The notes beneath the pieces are model-generated. The model searched no databases. It saw nothing but the letters and a program-made list of their open reading frames with translations, and was not told where the DNA came from. A stretch of DNA of 64,000 nt, from assembly GCA_036925085.1 (NCBI GenBank), contig JAUPFP010000066.1:744001-808000 (forward strand), in the 5' to 3' direction. Below are positions 34,110 to 46,100 of the stretch, piece by piece; position 1 is the stretch's first letter; every line of letters begins with the position of its first letter. The stretch comes from Brachycybe producta (taxonomy: Eukaryota; Arthropoda; Diplopoda; Playtdesmida; Andrognathidae). A program made the translations under genes and the position numbers.

Positions 34110-34500
34110 ATAAATAGAGGTAGCTCAACTAAAACTACCTATAGGCACAGATGGCGCTAATACTATTTAGAACTAAATTCCTTATTAGGATCATGGTTAG
34201 TAGAAGGATAAGGTTGCTGCACTGTTGATAAAAAGGGGATTAATTATTTATTGGTTGATAGGTGGCACTGGCAACACAAGTATTGCTGCGTTATGTATTT
34301 CTGTATACGGTGTTACTATGTACAGGAATCAGACTACGCCCCGCCCACCCAGCCGGGTATGAGGGCTTCTTCACACCTTACGCTCTTGCTTACCGCCCCA
34401 ATGAACGGTTGACTCAGCCTGGACCCGCCCAGTTACGAGCCCCTAAGAAGACCCTAGTTATTTGGGAAAAAGCTTTTTGCTCAAAAAACCCAATTTACTT
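34110..34500. other. PPIL3 upstream region / LINE 3' end
   Basis: 34087-34130 is the likely PPIL3 5' UTR and promoter on the - strand. From about 34260 the composition changes (CCCGCCCACCCAGCCGG, CGCCCCAATGAACGG) and the sequence probably belongs to the 3' untranslated part of the retrotransposon that reads leftward from 36951. I cannot place the exact 3' end or a poly-A tail. Confidence 0.4.
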
Positions 34501-34513
34501 TGTAGTTAAATTC

Positions 34514-36951
34514 TTACTCCTCAAAAATTTCTTTACAGAATTCTTTAAAATTTTTCTGCAGGTCTTTTGTTAGAAAGTTGTCCACCCTACACGGCCATTC
34601 AGCGCCAATTTGAATGGCTGCTTCTCTCAATTTTCCTCTTGCTTCTAAGATGTGAGCAGCTGTGCATCTCCAAAGTACATGATCGATCGTGTCTTCCTCC
34701 TGGCCACAGCTGCAAAGTCCCTCTTCATCATTGCCCTCCAGGTTAAAGCGTCTCTTATAGACATTAAAGTCTCCATGTCCAGTAATAATTTGAGTCATTT
34801 TTCCAGACATTGGCTGCCTCTTGACGTCAATTTTCGGGATCCATCTATGTGTTTCACGTCCTTTTACCGTTTGGTCCCAGTCCTGCTGCCAGGATTCGGT
34901 TAGAGATTTCTCGAGTTGGTGGGTGATCCAACGTTGAGGAATCTTCCCCTGTACAGTAGTAGCGTTTTTGGTGGCCTGTTTGGCCAGCTGGTCCACGTGT
35001 TCATTCCATTTCTCTCCTGTATGCGCTTTCACCCATTTAAGCGCCACTGTTCCTCCTTTGTTGATTATTTCACATAACTTCCTATTTGCATTATAGGCAT
35101 TGTTATTTTTCTTATCTCCTGTTGCAACGGCCTGGAGTGCTGATTTCGAGTCTACTATTAACGCAATGTTCTTTCCATTAATATCCAGCGAAAGTATCCG
35201 AGTTGCTGCTACACTTATTGCGTACACTTCGGCCTGATACACTGTTGACTCATTTGGCAGTCTTCCTTTCCATTCATATTTATGCTGTTGATCTATTATC
35301 AGTGCCATCGATGCACCTACTCTCCCATTTAATTTGGATCCGTCGGTGTAGCTTTGGATATTAAATTTGGCCATATCTTCCTTCACAAATTCTTCTATGT
35401 TGAACACCGTGTTTCGTCCAGGGTGGTCTTGGTCCTTTATTGGTACAGGTGTCTGCAATTTTTCCCCATATTGGTCCTTCATTCTTCTTCCTTTATAGTT
35501 TATTTCAGCTTTTAACCAAAGTGGCGGACAGTTGGTAATGATCTGCAAGGCCTTGTTTGACGTAGTATTGTACGCTTTACATATAGCTCTCAAGAATGGT
35601 CTCTGGATTGCGTCAAGTCTTGCCATTACTCTGGAGTCTCTGCCCCTTATTCCCCAAATTTCAGACCCATACAACACCATGGGTTCGATACACCTGAGGT
35701 AGATTTCCCTTAGTGTTGAGGGCCGCATCCCCCATTCACTACCGCAGATGTAAAACAGGCGGGATGCTATACTCATTGATTTTTCCGATATTCCTTTTAC
35801 GTGACAGATCCATTGCCACTTTGGATCTATCCATAAGCCTAGATATTTCAGTTGTGTTTCAAGTTTAATATGTCGACCCTCAAACGTTATCTTAGGATGT
35901 CTTAGGATACAGCTTGCTGGGAAGAACATTGCCGTCGTCTTAAGTGTGGAGAATTGAAGTTTTGATTTTTCCGCCCACAGCGTGCATTTTTCCAAAATCG
36001 GTCCTATCTTGCTCTCAATTGTCTTTACTGATTTCCCTGATATAATTAAAATTATGTCGTCGGCAAACGCTTGTACGGAGTCCCCCTCTTCTAAGCCAGC
36101 TCTTATAGTTGTGAAGAAGGTCTCCATGAGGACCAACCACAGGATAGGGCCCAGACATGATCCTTGTGGACAGCCTCTTGTCATTTCCACCCTTGCTGAC
36201 CCGGACACTGCTATCCTTTCTTCCAAAAAGGAAGAGATTATGTTGACAAGATTTTTGGGGCATTTCATCATCCTGAGTTTTATTATTATCTGGGGGTACC
36301 AGGCAGAGTTAAAAGCGTTCTTTATATCGAGTGAAACTATTAAAGAGTGCTTCTTTTGCTGTTTTAGGTTCATTACGCGAGATTGAAGGGCTTCTATTGC
36401 CATCGTGGTACTTCTTCCCTCTCTAAACCCATATTGTTCTTCTGACAGAAGGTTATTTTTTTCCAAAAAGAACGAGAGTCTCTTTGCGCATAACTTGTCC
36501 AGCACTTTTCCTATTACGGATAGCAGGCATATAGGGCGAAATTTATTTGTGTTCCCCTTCTTTATCCAGACGACCTTGGCTGATTTCCATATAGTAGGAA
36601 ATTGGCCTTCTAATAAGCATTTATTAAAGAGCCTGCATAAGTATCCGTTGCCTGCTCTTAAGAGGTGTTTTAGGACAATTGGAGGTATTCTGTCCTGCCC
36701 AGGGGCCTTTTTTACGTCAACCTCGTTAACTGCCTTTGCAAGTTCTCCCGTGCTGAATTTTGGTTCGTTTTCAGTGTCTGGGTTGTACTCCTTATTTATA
36801 CCGGCCCTCATTGCTCTTTGATCGTCAGATTCAATTTCTATCTTGTCTTGTGGGAAGTATTCTTTCAACAACCAGGCCATGGTCTCATGTTCGTTTCTCG
36901 TCCATGCTCCTTCTCCCGTTTCTATGGTCGGGAATACTTCACAGGGTACAG
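34514..36951 (-). mobile_element. Non-LTR retrotransposon ORF2 (RT + RNase H), 5'-truncated
   Basis: An uninterrupted frame reads leftward with a 788-residue part from its first Met, stop at 34514. From that Met, in order: reverse transcriptase (about 60-330) with KAPGQDRIPP, GFREGRST, SLDIKNAFN, GCPQGSCLGP and the catalytic AFADD; a thumb/linker; RNase H (about 515-640) with YTDGSKLNG, DSKSALQ and the closing HVDQLAKQA; and a C-terminal Cys-His cluster CSCGQEEDTIDH. RT followed by RNase H fits the I/R1/LOA/Jockey-related branch. The frame continues a little 5' of the Met to about 36951 and stops being homologous there, so the endonuclease domain is missing. The intact frame suggests a recent insertion. 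It cannot move by itself in this state. Confidence 0.88.
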
Positions 36952-36984
36952 TGAAATGGTAAAAAAGGCAAATCTGACCCTATT

Positions 36985-37235
36985 AAATTTAAAAAAAGAA
37001 TATCTAAATCAAAGCTACATATGGCATAAAGGGGCCCCTTTGCCATCCTGGGAAAGACACATAAAGGGGCCTATTTACCATTTCGGAAAAGACACATAAA
37101 GGGCCCCAGGGGCCCCTTTGCCATCCTGGGAAAGATGCATAAAGGGGCCCTTGGGGACCTTTTTGCCACCCCGTGAAAGATGCATAAATGGGGCCCTCTG
37201 GGGCCCCGTGCCACCCCTGGGAAAGACGGATAACG
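36985..37235 (+). repeat. GGGGCC-rich tandem repeat
   Basis: About five irregular copies of CTTTGCCATCCTGGGAAAG + ACACATAAAGGGGCC, with units of about 40-55 bp. It starts immediately upstream (5') of the truncated LINE, so it may mark the LINE insertion site. The - strand frame over it (SFPGWQRGP repeats) is an artefact. Confidence 0.8.
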
Positions 37236-37365
37236 TCAACCCCTCTGACGTCACAAGCTTCTAACGATGTGGTAGGTAGGTGTGGTAGGTTCAATAAACT
37301 GTGGATGGTCTAATAAGAGATTTGAGGTTTTGTTTATAAAGAGAAGTCAAGATTGGTAGAGGTCT

Positions 37366-38150
37366 CTACCACCCTTGAAGAGAGGCTATGTCATTAATGC
37401 TCACTCACTGATGATGTTTTTCTAACAAAGTTGAGTTACCTCTATGTTCATATCGAATACAACATAGAAGTAGTAACCGGTTGCACGTCTTTGAATAACC
37501 GGTGAAATGTAATATGGCCGCTTACTGCGGTGGGAAATTTAATACCGTTGGATTCTTTTACAAAATGTTTTTATGTAATATTTTGCAGTTAATGTAGTTC
37601 GAGTTTCTTTTGTAAATTTATGATTGGCGTAGATATTTAGCTTTGAAGCCAATGAAGTTATTTAAACGGACTAGTATTAAAGTCAAAAGGAGAGGGTAAA
37701 TCCAAATTTATAATTTATTATTTAATTTATGTTTTAAAAGAAAGTAGTGTGTTTCAGCCACTGTTATGCGTCATATTATAAGTGCGGGGTTTTTTACAGC
37801 TCGCTACGCTCGCTGAAATTGATAGCAAGAGTATACTATAAAATAATTGCTCACTCACTATGCTCGCAAAATAGGGAGAATGTTCATGTTTTCCAAAGTT
37901 TAAAGACTTTGTTTCAAACACATTTTATGGCCAATTGAAACTTATTCACAAGACATTTATGCAAATAATGTAAAATTCAATCATTTTAAAACTGATGAAA
38001 ATTATATTTGAAAAGTTATAAAGAACTATTCATCAAAACTTCTTTTTTTTCAGGTCTCGTTTGGAGATTGCCGCCGAGTGACACCGAACACCGAAGTTCA
38101 ACTTCTGAATTATACGAGGCAACTTTTGAGCGAAATCCTCGAAGCCAATT
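37366..38150 (+). pseudogene. SARDH: Partial duplicate of the SARDH 5' region (exon 1 deleted)
   Basis: 37366-37698 matches 39454-39797 (the sequence just upstream of SARDH exon 1) and 37699-38150 matches about 40690-41218 (end of intron 1 plus exon 2). The roughly 890 bp between, including exon 1 with the start codon, is absent here. The exon 2 copy starts at 38054 after a preserved CAG acceptor, but a 7-8-bp repeat (CGAACAC) shifts its frame after LPPSDTE, and the exon is cut off at 38150. It cannot make a SARDH product. Parentage is clear from the long, near-identical flanks. Confidence 0.88.
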
Positions 38151-38151
38151 A

Positions 38152-38260
38152 CATGAACACACTGCAGTGAACTTTGGCTCAGCTTGTCAACATTTGCATT
38201 TGTGACAAAATGCAGATTGTTTTACAACTGAGCCAAAGTTCACTGAAGTGTGTTCATATG
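38152..38260. repeat. Inverted repeat at the pseudogene breakpoint
   Basis: CATGAACACACTGCAGTGAA.. (38152-38182) is mirrored by 38228-38260 (..TTCACTGAAGTGTGTTCATATG), about 31 bp with one or two differences, around a partly self-complementary 45-bp loop. It starts exactly where homology to SARDH exon 2 stops. Confidence 0.75.
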
Positions 38261-39453
38261 TTTACCAGTGCAACCTGTGTGACAACAAAAAATGTAATTT
38301 CTTAAATACCATTCTTTTTTTCTGGACATTCTGCACCATGCAAGGACCAGTCAAACAAAGATGGCAAAATGTGTTTCATGACTGACTGCCCTACTGAACA
38401 TCAACTCCGCAATGATTGAGAAATTATGACAGAAACAACAACCATACCTAGACTGAGATTCGAAAATAGAACCTCCAGCACCACAAGCAGAGGCTATCTG
38501 CATTCAGCCACTGGGGCTGGAATAGATATAAAAAGTTGTTTATTATGAATGAGGCACATTGTATGTGATGCTGAAGTTAACTATCTGCATTGAGATGCAG
38601 CAAACATACAGCAAAATACACCATTTTAAAATAAAGTTCTCAAAAGAAGTAATTATACTTCAAAATGTGGATGATCTAGGCTAATCTTGTATCACATCAA
38701 ATATGTTCATTAAATCATTAGCATGTTATGCATATTTCAAAACAATGTGCACATTAATTGGAGTTTTAATTCCCAATATATTTAGAAAAAAGTCAGCGAT
38801 ATTAGCAATATGGTCGAGAAAATGGCAGATAGCCTATACCCAGATTAGATAAATTAAGTTGAAGTCCTAACTAATCAACCTGCAGATAAAGTGCTTTCCA
38901 TGAAATAATTTTTGTGCATGTAAAATGCTAGGTAACGCAGCATAGGAAAGGTTACACATTCATTCCAATGTTACATTCCCTTGATACAGCATTACTAAAA
39001 TTGCTATAACTCAGTAATTAATTGGCCAATCTTAACATTTAAATAATAAAAATGTTTACAATGAATGTGTCTTGAAGTTACATGTAATGTTAAAATCATG
39101 CATCTGTTTTGCTTAGAATAATATAAAGTGAAATACACAATTTTTTAATGAAGTTCTCCAAAGAAGTCAAAATATCTAAAAATGTGAACGTTTTATGTTA
39201 ATTATGTAAGACATCAAATAAGTGCAGTGTACTGTTATACATCTTTAGAGACAATCCGCACATCAATTGGGCTTGTGGTTCCTAAGATATTAAGGAAAAA
39301 CTAGCCAGCCATTTTCCAACATGGCGTCATACCGAAGTGCCTCCATATCTGAAATCAAGTCTTTTAGATTGTTCTTCACATGTGCCAAGTTTGGTGCTTT
39401 TATTACAATGTGCACAATTCATCCCTTTTTTTTTGCACCAAGCTACTGGACTA
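38261..39453. other. Repetitive sequence between the SARDH copies
   Basis: Two diverged direct copies can be seen: about 38575-38850 and about 39075-39310 share AAGTTCTC(A/C)AAAGAAGT, TGTGCACATTAATTGG/CGCACATCAATTGGG and ATTTAGAAAAA/ATTAAGGAAAAA. It looks like a transposon or its relics, not a gene. No open frame of interest. Confidence 0.45.
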
Positions 39454-39884
39454 CTACCATCCTTGAAGAGAGGCTATGTCATTAATGCTCACTCACTGAT
39501 GATGTTTTTTCTAACAAAGTTGAGTTACCTCTATGTTCATATCGAATTCAACATAGAAGTAGTAACCGGTTGCACGTCTTTGAATAACCGGTGAATTGTA
39601 ATATGGCAGCTTACTGCGGTGGGAAATTTAATACCGTTGGATTCATTTACGAAATGTTTTTATGTAATATTTTGCAGTTAATTAATGTAATTCGACTCAG
39701 TTTCTTTTGTAAATTTATGATTGGCGTAGATATTTAGCGTTTAAGCCAATGAAAGTTATTTAAACGGACTGGTATTAAAGTCAAAAGGAGAGGGTAATGG
39801 TCTAAGGTTCAAGGTCATTTCGTTCAATATTTGTAATTCAAATGTCAGTTTCTGTGTTATTTTTAGTTGTGAAATCGAATTAGA

Positions 39885-40192
39885 ATGTTCGTGTTGAAGC
39901 GGCATTCGATATGGAAACGTTTAGCTCGAAGGGGCCGTCGCTTCGTGGAGTTTACTGTTCGATCCACATCATCACAGTCGGGGGTCCAATCTGGAGTTCC
40001 GTACGAGAAAAACGTTACGAAATGATAAAACCGAATCCGCATCAAGAGTTCCCTCTTCAGCTGACGTTGTTGTCATTGGTGGAGGAAGCATCGGATGTAA
40101 TACAACATATCATTTGACCAAATTGGGCCTCAAGAATGTGGTTCTGTTGGAACGGAGCAATCTCACATCGGGAACTACTTGGCACACCGGTG
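39885..40192 (+). CDS. SARDH: SARDH exon 1: leader and FAD-binding motif, +1 break
   Basis: The ATG at 39885 opens [20 protein letters not shown], a classic Arg-rich, acid-free mitochondrial presequence, followed by SGVPYEKNV, which matches the position of VPY in other SARDHs. That frame meets TGA at 40023. The Rossmann part ([15 protein letters not shown] ... [14 protein letters not shown]) is one frame on. One surplus base between 40008 and 40022, in AAAAA or AAA, explains it. The donor is GTAAGT. A tiny spliced intron was considered but no good donor/acceptor pair gives the right phase. Confidence 0.8.
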
Positions 40193-43100
40193 GTAAGTGT
40201 TCGGAAAAGTCGAAAACAATGCAGGCAACACTATGAGACTATAAATAAAACGACTATAAATGAGTAGAAACTGCAGAAATCCTTATAAAAACAATAATGT
40301 TAAATTGCAGAAATTTATGGAAAATTGCAGAAACTCACATAAAATTAGTAAAAATCAATGAAAAATTGCAGAAGCACATATAAAATTAGTAAAAAAATTA
40401 ATGACAAATTCCAAAAACTAAAGAAAATTTGTTTTTAAAAGGAGTAAAAATTCTTTAAAAAATTCAGAAACTGTTTTAAAATTGAGTAAAATTAATGAGA
40501 AATATCAGAAACTGCGAAATTCCATTTAAAATAAGTTGCTGCAACGTGGTTCATAAAGAACCAGGGGTGCACACACCGTGTGGAGGGGGGGGGGGGGGGG
40601 GAGGTGGGTGTGGGGTAGTCTGGTGAGTAACTCGCCATTTGCCGTTTTTTGCCCCCCCCCCCCAAATTTTATAATAATCAGAATGAGCGAAAATCCAAAT
40701 TTATTATTTTATTATTTAATTTATATTTTAAAAGAAAGTAGTGTGTTTCAACCACTGTTATGCGTCATTTTATTTATAAGTGCTGTTTTTTTTACAGCTC
40801 GCTATGCTCGCTGGAATTGATAGCAAGAGTATACTATAAAATAATTGCTCTCCGCTATGCTCGCGAAATAGGGAGAAATGTTCATGTTTTCCAAAGTTTA
40901 AAGACTTTGATTCAGACACATCTTATGGCCAATTGAAAGTTCTTCACAAAACGTTTATGCAAATAATGTAAAATTCAATCATTTTAAAACTGATGAAAAT
41001 TATATTTGAAAAGTTATAAAAAAAAAACGCTTTCAGCATTTGGTCGGGGGGTGGGGTGAATTCTCCACTGGGGGGGGGGGGGGGGACACCCCTGTAAAGA
41101 ACTATTCATCGAAACTTCTTTTTTTTTTTCAGGTCTCGTTTGGAGATTGCGGCCGAGTGACACTGAAGTTCAGCTTCTGAATTATACGAGGCAACTTTTG
41201 AGCGAAATCCTCGAAGCCGAAACGGGAATTTATCCGGGATGGGTTCAAAACGGAGGGTTATTCATTGCCAAGAATAAGGAGCGGTTGGACGAATACAAGC
41301 GACTCATGACTGTAAGTAGTTGTGCCCCCCCCTCCCCCCCCCCCCCCCGGGGGCGTATTTACTGAGGTCGTTTGGTTTAAATTACATAATTTAAAAATCA
41401 TTTTGTTAAATAACAAGTGTGAAACGAAATAAACGTTACAAACTGGATAAACGCCAAAAATTTGGCTGTTATTCAGTTTGGCGTTTGTTTTGTGTGGCCC
41501 TTAATCAGTCGCCACTTGGTAATTTTGCGTTTCGGAAGCAACGTTCGAAACTAGAAGAGTGAACGAGATGGATATGTTCTATGAATAGCTGATTTTTGAA
41601 TTATTCTGTCTTTCGAGAGCAAAATTAAGAGAAACTAGGAAGCGTTTTAGATACTAGAAGGGTAGCTCATTCACTTAAAGGTATTTTCGTGTTGATATCT
41701 TTCAAAATAAACTTTTTATGGGCAAAAATTAAAACCAAATATGGTCCGTTTAAATTGGTTCATTTTTAAGCTCGCAGAAAAAGCTTATTTTGAAAGACAT
41801 CTTCGTGTCACCAACGACCGTAAAAGCTTGCGTTATAATACGCACTCGTGTATAATACGCAATATTACGCATGCTTGATTTAGCCCAGAATTTTCTGGTA
41901 AAATATAAATTCGTGCACATAATAAGCACCATAATTTTTTCAAGAATTTATTTTATGAAACGTTTGTTAAAAAACTTAAAAGTTTAATAACAAACAGAAA
42001 TACGAGCCGTACGTACGAAACACCCAAATTTAAGGTACTTTTTACTGTCAAATTGTGACAAAAACTTGACATACTTTCCAATGTAGGTTACTTTTGATAT
42101 TGAACATGATATAAATTTAGCACTCGCGAGCGTATTATACGCACACCCCGAGTTTTAGCGGGCAAAAATGAGTAAAAAATTGTTTGTATTATACGCGAGA
42201 TTTGACACTATTCTAGTTTCTAAAGCACTTTAAATTTTTCGTAATGTTTCTTCTGAAAACGTTCGCTTTAAAAAATCTAAATTTTCTAAAAACCGCGGGT
42301 TGGGGGGGGGGGGGGGGAAGAAACCTCCCATAGAACATAATAGCCACCCCAGTGTGGCGCCCATCTGGAAGGACACAAACATAATAAATATCTATTCAGA
42401 CACCTTAAGTGAAATTAAAAATTTAAATAATGTATTATAATTAAATACAGGTACTTTTTTTAAAAATCTGATTTTTGTTACATGCTTGCGTGGTTGTTTC
42501 GTTCAGTTAGGAAAGGCGTACGGAGTGGAATCTTTCGTATTGTCGCCCGAAGAGACAAAGAAGGTATGTCCTCTGTTGAACGTGGACGATATCTACGGAA
42601 CTCTTTATAGTCCGGGTGATGGAGCCGTGGATCCGGCCGGTTTTTGTTCGGCACTGTCTCGTGCTGCGACCAAAAGAGGTGCTACGATCATAGAACGATG
42701 TCCAGTAAAAGGAATTAAAGTGAAAGAAGATGATTATGGCGTATGGAGGATCGTTGGAGTTGAAACGGCTGTCGGAACCATTCAGACGTCGTGTGTGGTC
42801 AACTGCAGCGGTCAGTATCGCAAACAAACAAACAAAATGATTCGAGTGTGTGTCTTCCTCGTGGAGACGTGACGTTCTTTTTTTCAGTGTCACAATTCTA
42901 ATTGTTTGGGGCTCTTATACCCTGTGGGATTTGAGGCCCCTCGTGTTTTAGCCCCTTGTGTCTTCCATCAGGAAGACAAGTAAAAATAATTGTAAATTTT
43001 TGTTATTTGTTTCATAAATTGGGACCCTAAAAATTGAAGTCGTAGGCGCGATACACATAAAACTGACAAAACAAAAACAAAAAACAGAAACTCAGTGTTT

Positions 43101-46100
43101 CGAGACAAATTAGCGACAATTGTAAAACATTTCTGCAACTTTTGTGTTTTGTTTTCGTTTTGTCTGTGCAATTTTACAAACAATTCCATGTTCCAGCTTA
43201 AGTTGATAAACATCAAAACGTTTCTGTTTTGTCTCTTGGTTCTATTGCAACTTTCAACTCTGTCTGTTCAGTGTGGACAGTTAGTACCATGCAGTACCGT
43301 ATTAAAAACAACAGGGAGAAAAGTTGCGTAGTTTACGTAGACAGCTATAGAAACAAAACCAAAATCCAGTTTGTTTGTGTTGTGTCATGAATTAGTTGTG
43401 GTTTTGTCTGGAGGACTGCTGACAGTTGTTTCAGGTTTGTTTTGTTTTCAAAATGTGCTTTTTCTGGCGTTTTTGGTTGTTCGGTTTCAACCCTCGAAAT
43501 TAGCTATATATTAAACCTCCTTAGAGCTTTGGCACATGGACCACTTTTTGGTGGTCGAGGTCGGCTACAAAATGAAGCTGACATATTGCTTGTGTGGATA
43601 TGTCCGGCGTCTTTCCTATAGGAATACATTTTAGCCACAGCCCTTCCACCTACGGCTATATTTTGCCAGTTGAACTCGAACACTAGAAAGTGGTTCGTGT
43701 GCCACTAGTCCTAAATCACATGACTCCAGTTATTCTAAATGAAACTGATATGTTGAACATGCAGGTAGTTGAATGTATAGTAGAAAGAAAAACGTTCCGA
43801 TTGAATAATCATGTTGTTGACTGTAATCGAATGATTTGAATTCATCAGGTGTTTGGGCTCCGAAGATAGGAACGAATGGCCGGAGTCCGAGTTCCTCAAA
43901 TAGCGACAAAACATGCTTACATTGTAACGAACGCAATTGACGAGGTCACCGATAAAACTCCAAACATAAGAGACCCACGATGCATCTGTTTACTTTCGTG
44001 TTCACGGAAAGTGTCTTGAGTTTGGTGGATACGAACCGAATCCGATCTTCTTAGATAACGTATGTCAAAAAACGAATTTTCAGTCGTGGACTCGTTTCAA
44101 TCTAATTCTTTTACAGGTGCCGGACGATTTCGCTTTTTCTCTTTATGAACTCGACTACGACGTGTTTTCTAGTAACGCGAACGGTGCCGTGAACCGTGTT
44201 CCGATCTTAGAAACGTCGGAGTGAAGTCGACGGTTTGCGGGCCCGAGTCTTTCACTCCCGACCACAAGCCTCTGATGGGTGAAGATCCGTTCGTCCGTGG
44301 TTTCTTCCACGGTAGCGGATTCAACAGTGCCGGAATGATGCTGGGAGGAGGTTGCGGAAGAGAACTCGCTCGGTGGGTCGTCGAAGGAAGGCCACTTTTG
44401 GATATGTATGGATACGACATAAGGCGGTTCACTCCTAAGCTCACCGATAATGCGAAATGGATCAAGGAACGGAGCCACGAATCGTATGCTAAGAATTATA
44501 GCATGGTTTTTAAGCACGACGAACCGTTGGCCGGTCGTAATGCAAGATTAGATCCGTTGCATAAGGTTAGGATTTGATTCACGTACAGTAGAACGTCGAT
44601 TGTCGGAACTAAAGTGCTGGACACGACTAGTTCTGATAATCAAAAGTTCATATAATCGAAATTCTATTAAAAAGTGGAGAAAAATAATAAGAAGAAAAAA
44701 TGTTTTCAAATGATTTTTTTTTTATTTCCATAAGTAGCATTTCCAGAATTCCGATAATCGACGGTTCCGTTAACCGACGTTTCGATAATCGACACTCTAC
44801 TGTAAACTTAAAATACGTTGCGTTTCAGACAGCAAACATTATCTAAATAAACCAAAGCTTTTTAATTTTAATTTTGACAGTATTTTTTTTTTAACTAAAT
44901 CACTTCGCAAAATGGAGGTTTTATTTGAAAACTTAAAGTTTAAGATTTAAGCTATACAGGAAAACAACTTTTCGAGGGGCAAATCTACCAAATCAAGTTT
45001 GGAGAATTTTTTAGAAACATTTTTGGGAAATGAAATGCAAAGTGTATTTTTTGGGGGGGTGGGGGGGGAGGGGAATAAATGAAAAAAATAACGGGTTAAA
45101 GATCCGTTTTGAAAATAATCGCTTGAAGAAAGTTTTAAAGCACCAGTTTTGTTTTCGATTGTTGTCTGTTTTAAACTTTGCCTATAAAACGATTGTTTTC
45201 TAACAGATTGTCATAAAAAAGTAATCACTTCATTGATCCATTTGTCTAAGTTCGTAAATTGCGTTTAGAATATGTTTCTAAGAAGCGCCACACTTGTATT
45301 GGTAGATTCTGTCTTTAAAAAAAATGTGAAATTTCATCAAAACACGAAGTATTTCGATTTTGAGGTTTTCTCAGAAAGGGTGCAAACTAGTGCAACAAAA
45401 AAAAACATTGATTTATCTTTTTTTCACTTGGTTATAGGTTTTTTTTTTTGGAATGAAAATTGCTCAAAATCTTTTAAACAGTTCTTTTGATTATCGTATG
45501 AAATAGGAACTTTTGGATCAAGGATGTGTGTACCAGGAACGACTGGGATGGGAACGACCAGGTTGGTTCTCACCTAGCGGTTCTTCGCCTGTCAGTATTT
45601 TATTTCGAAATGAAAATGAAACTTCCGAAAAAGTAGATTGATTGTTTTGTCATTTCCTGCTTCTCAGGTCAAAGATTACGATTATTATGGTTGCTACGAT
45701 GTGAAGAAACACGAACAATATTCTTATCTCGACCGGTTAAAGATGGGATATACTTTTGATTTTCCAATGATGCATCACTTGGTATGAACATAAAACAGTA
45801 ATTGGGGGCTTCGTTTTTTAAAACGAATGTTCAATTTATACTGAAATTCTTTCTTGAGCTCAGTAAAACACTTCGAAATGATTGTTTTCAGAAGTCTTTT
45901 CTCCCAAAAACTACCGTTTTAGAGTACATAAAACTGGATTGCTATGAAATAATGTTTTTGACGTTATTTTCAAATATTTACTTGAAAAGTAACTAAGTTA
46001 CAAATAGAAGTTACAGCAGAAGTAACTCGAGTTACAAATGACAGTTACTTCAGAAGTAACTCGAGTTACAAATGACAGTTACTTCAGAAGTAACTCGAGT

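Noticed and set aside
34652..36954. Forward-strand ORFs of 64-138 codons over the retrotransposon
   Set aside because: Antisense shadows of the RT-RNase H frame.
39960..40060. Short intron to explain the SARDH exon 1 frame change
   Set aside because: Acceptor-like CTCTTCAG at 40060 exists, but no plausible GT donor gives the needed phase while keeping the conserved VPYEK residues. A single extra A is simpler.
39911..40117. [11 protein letters not shown]... ORF as the SARDH start
   Set aside because: It is in the third frame and does not lead into the Rossmann motif. The Arg-rich leader from 39885 matches the expected mitochondrial presequence and VPY motif.
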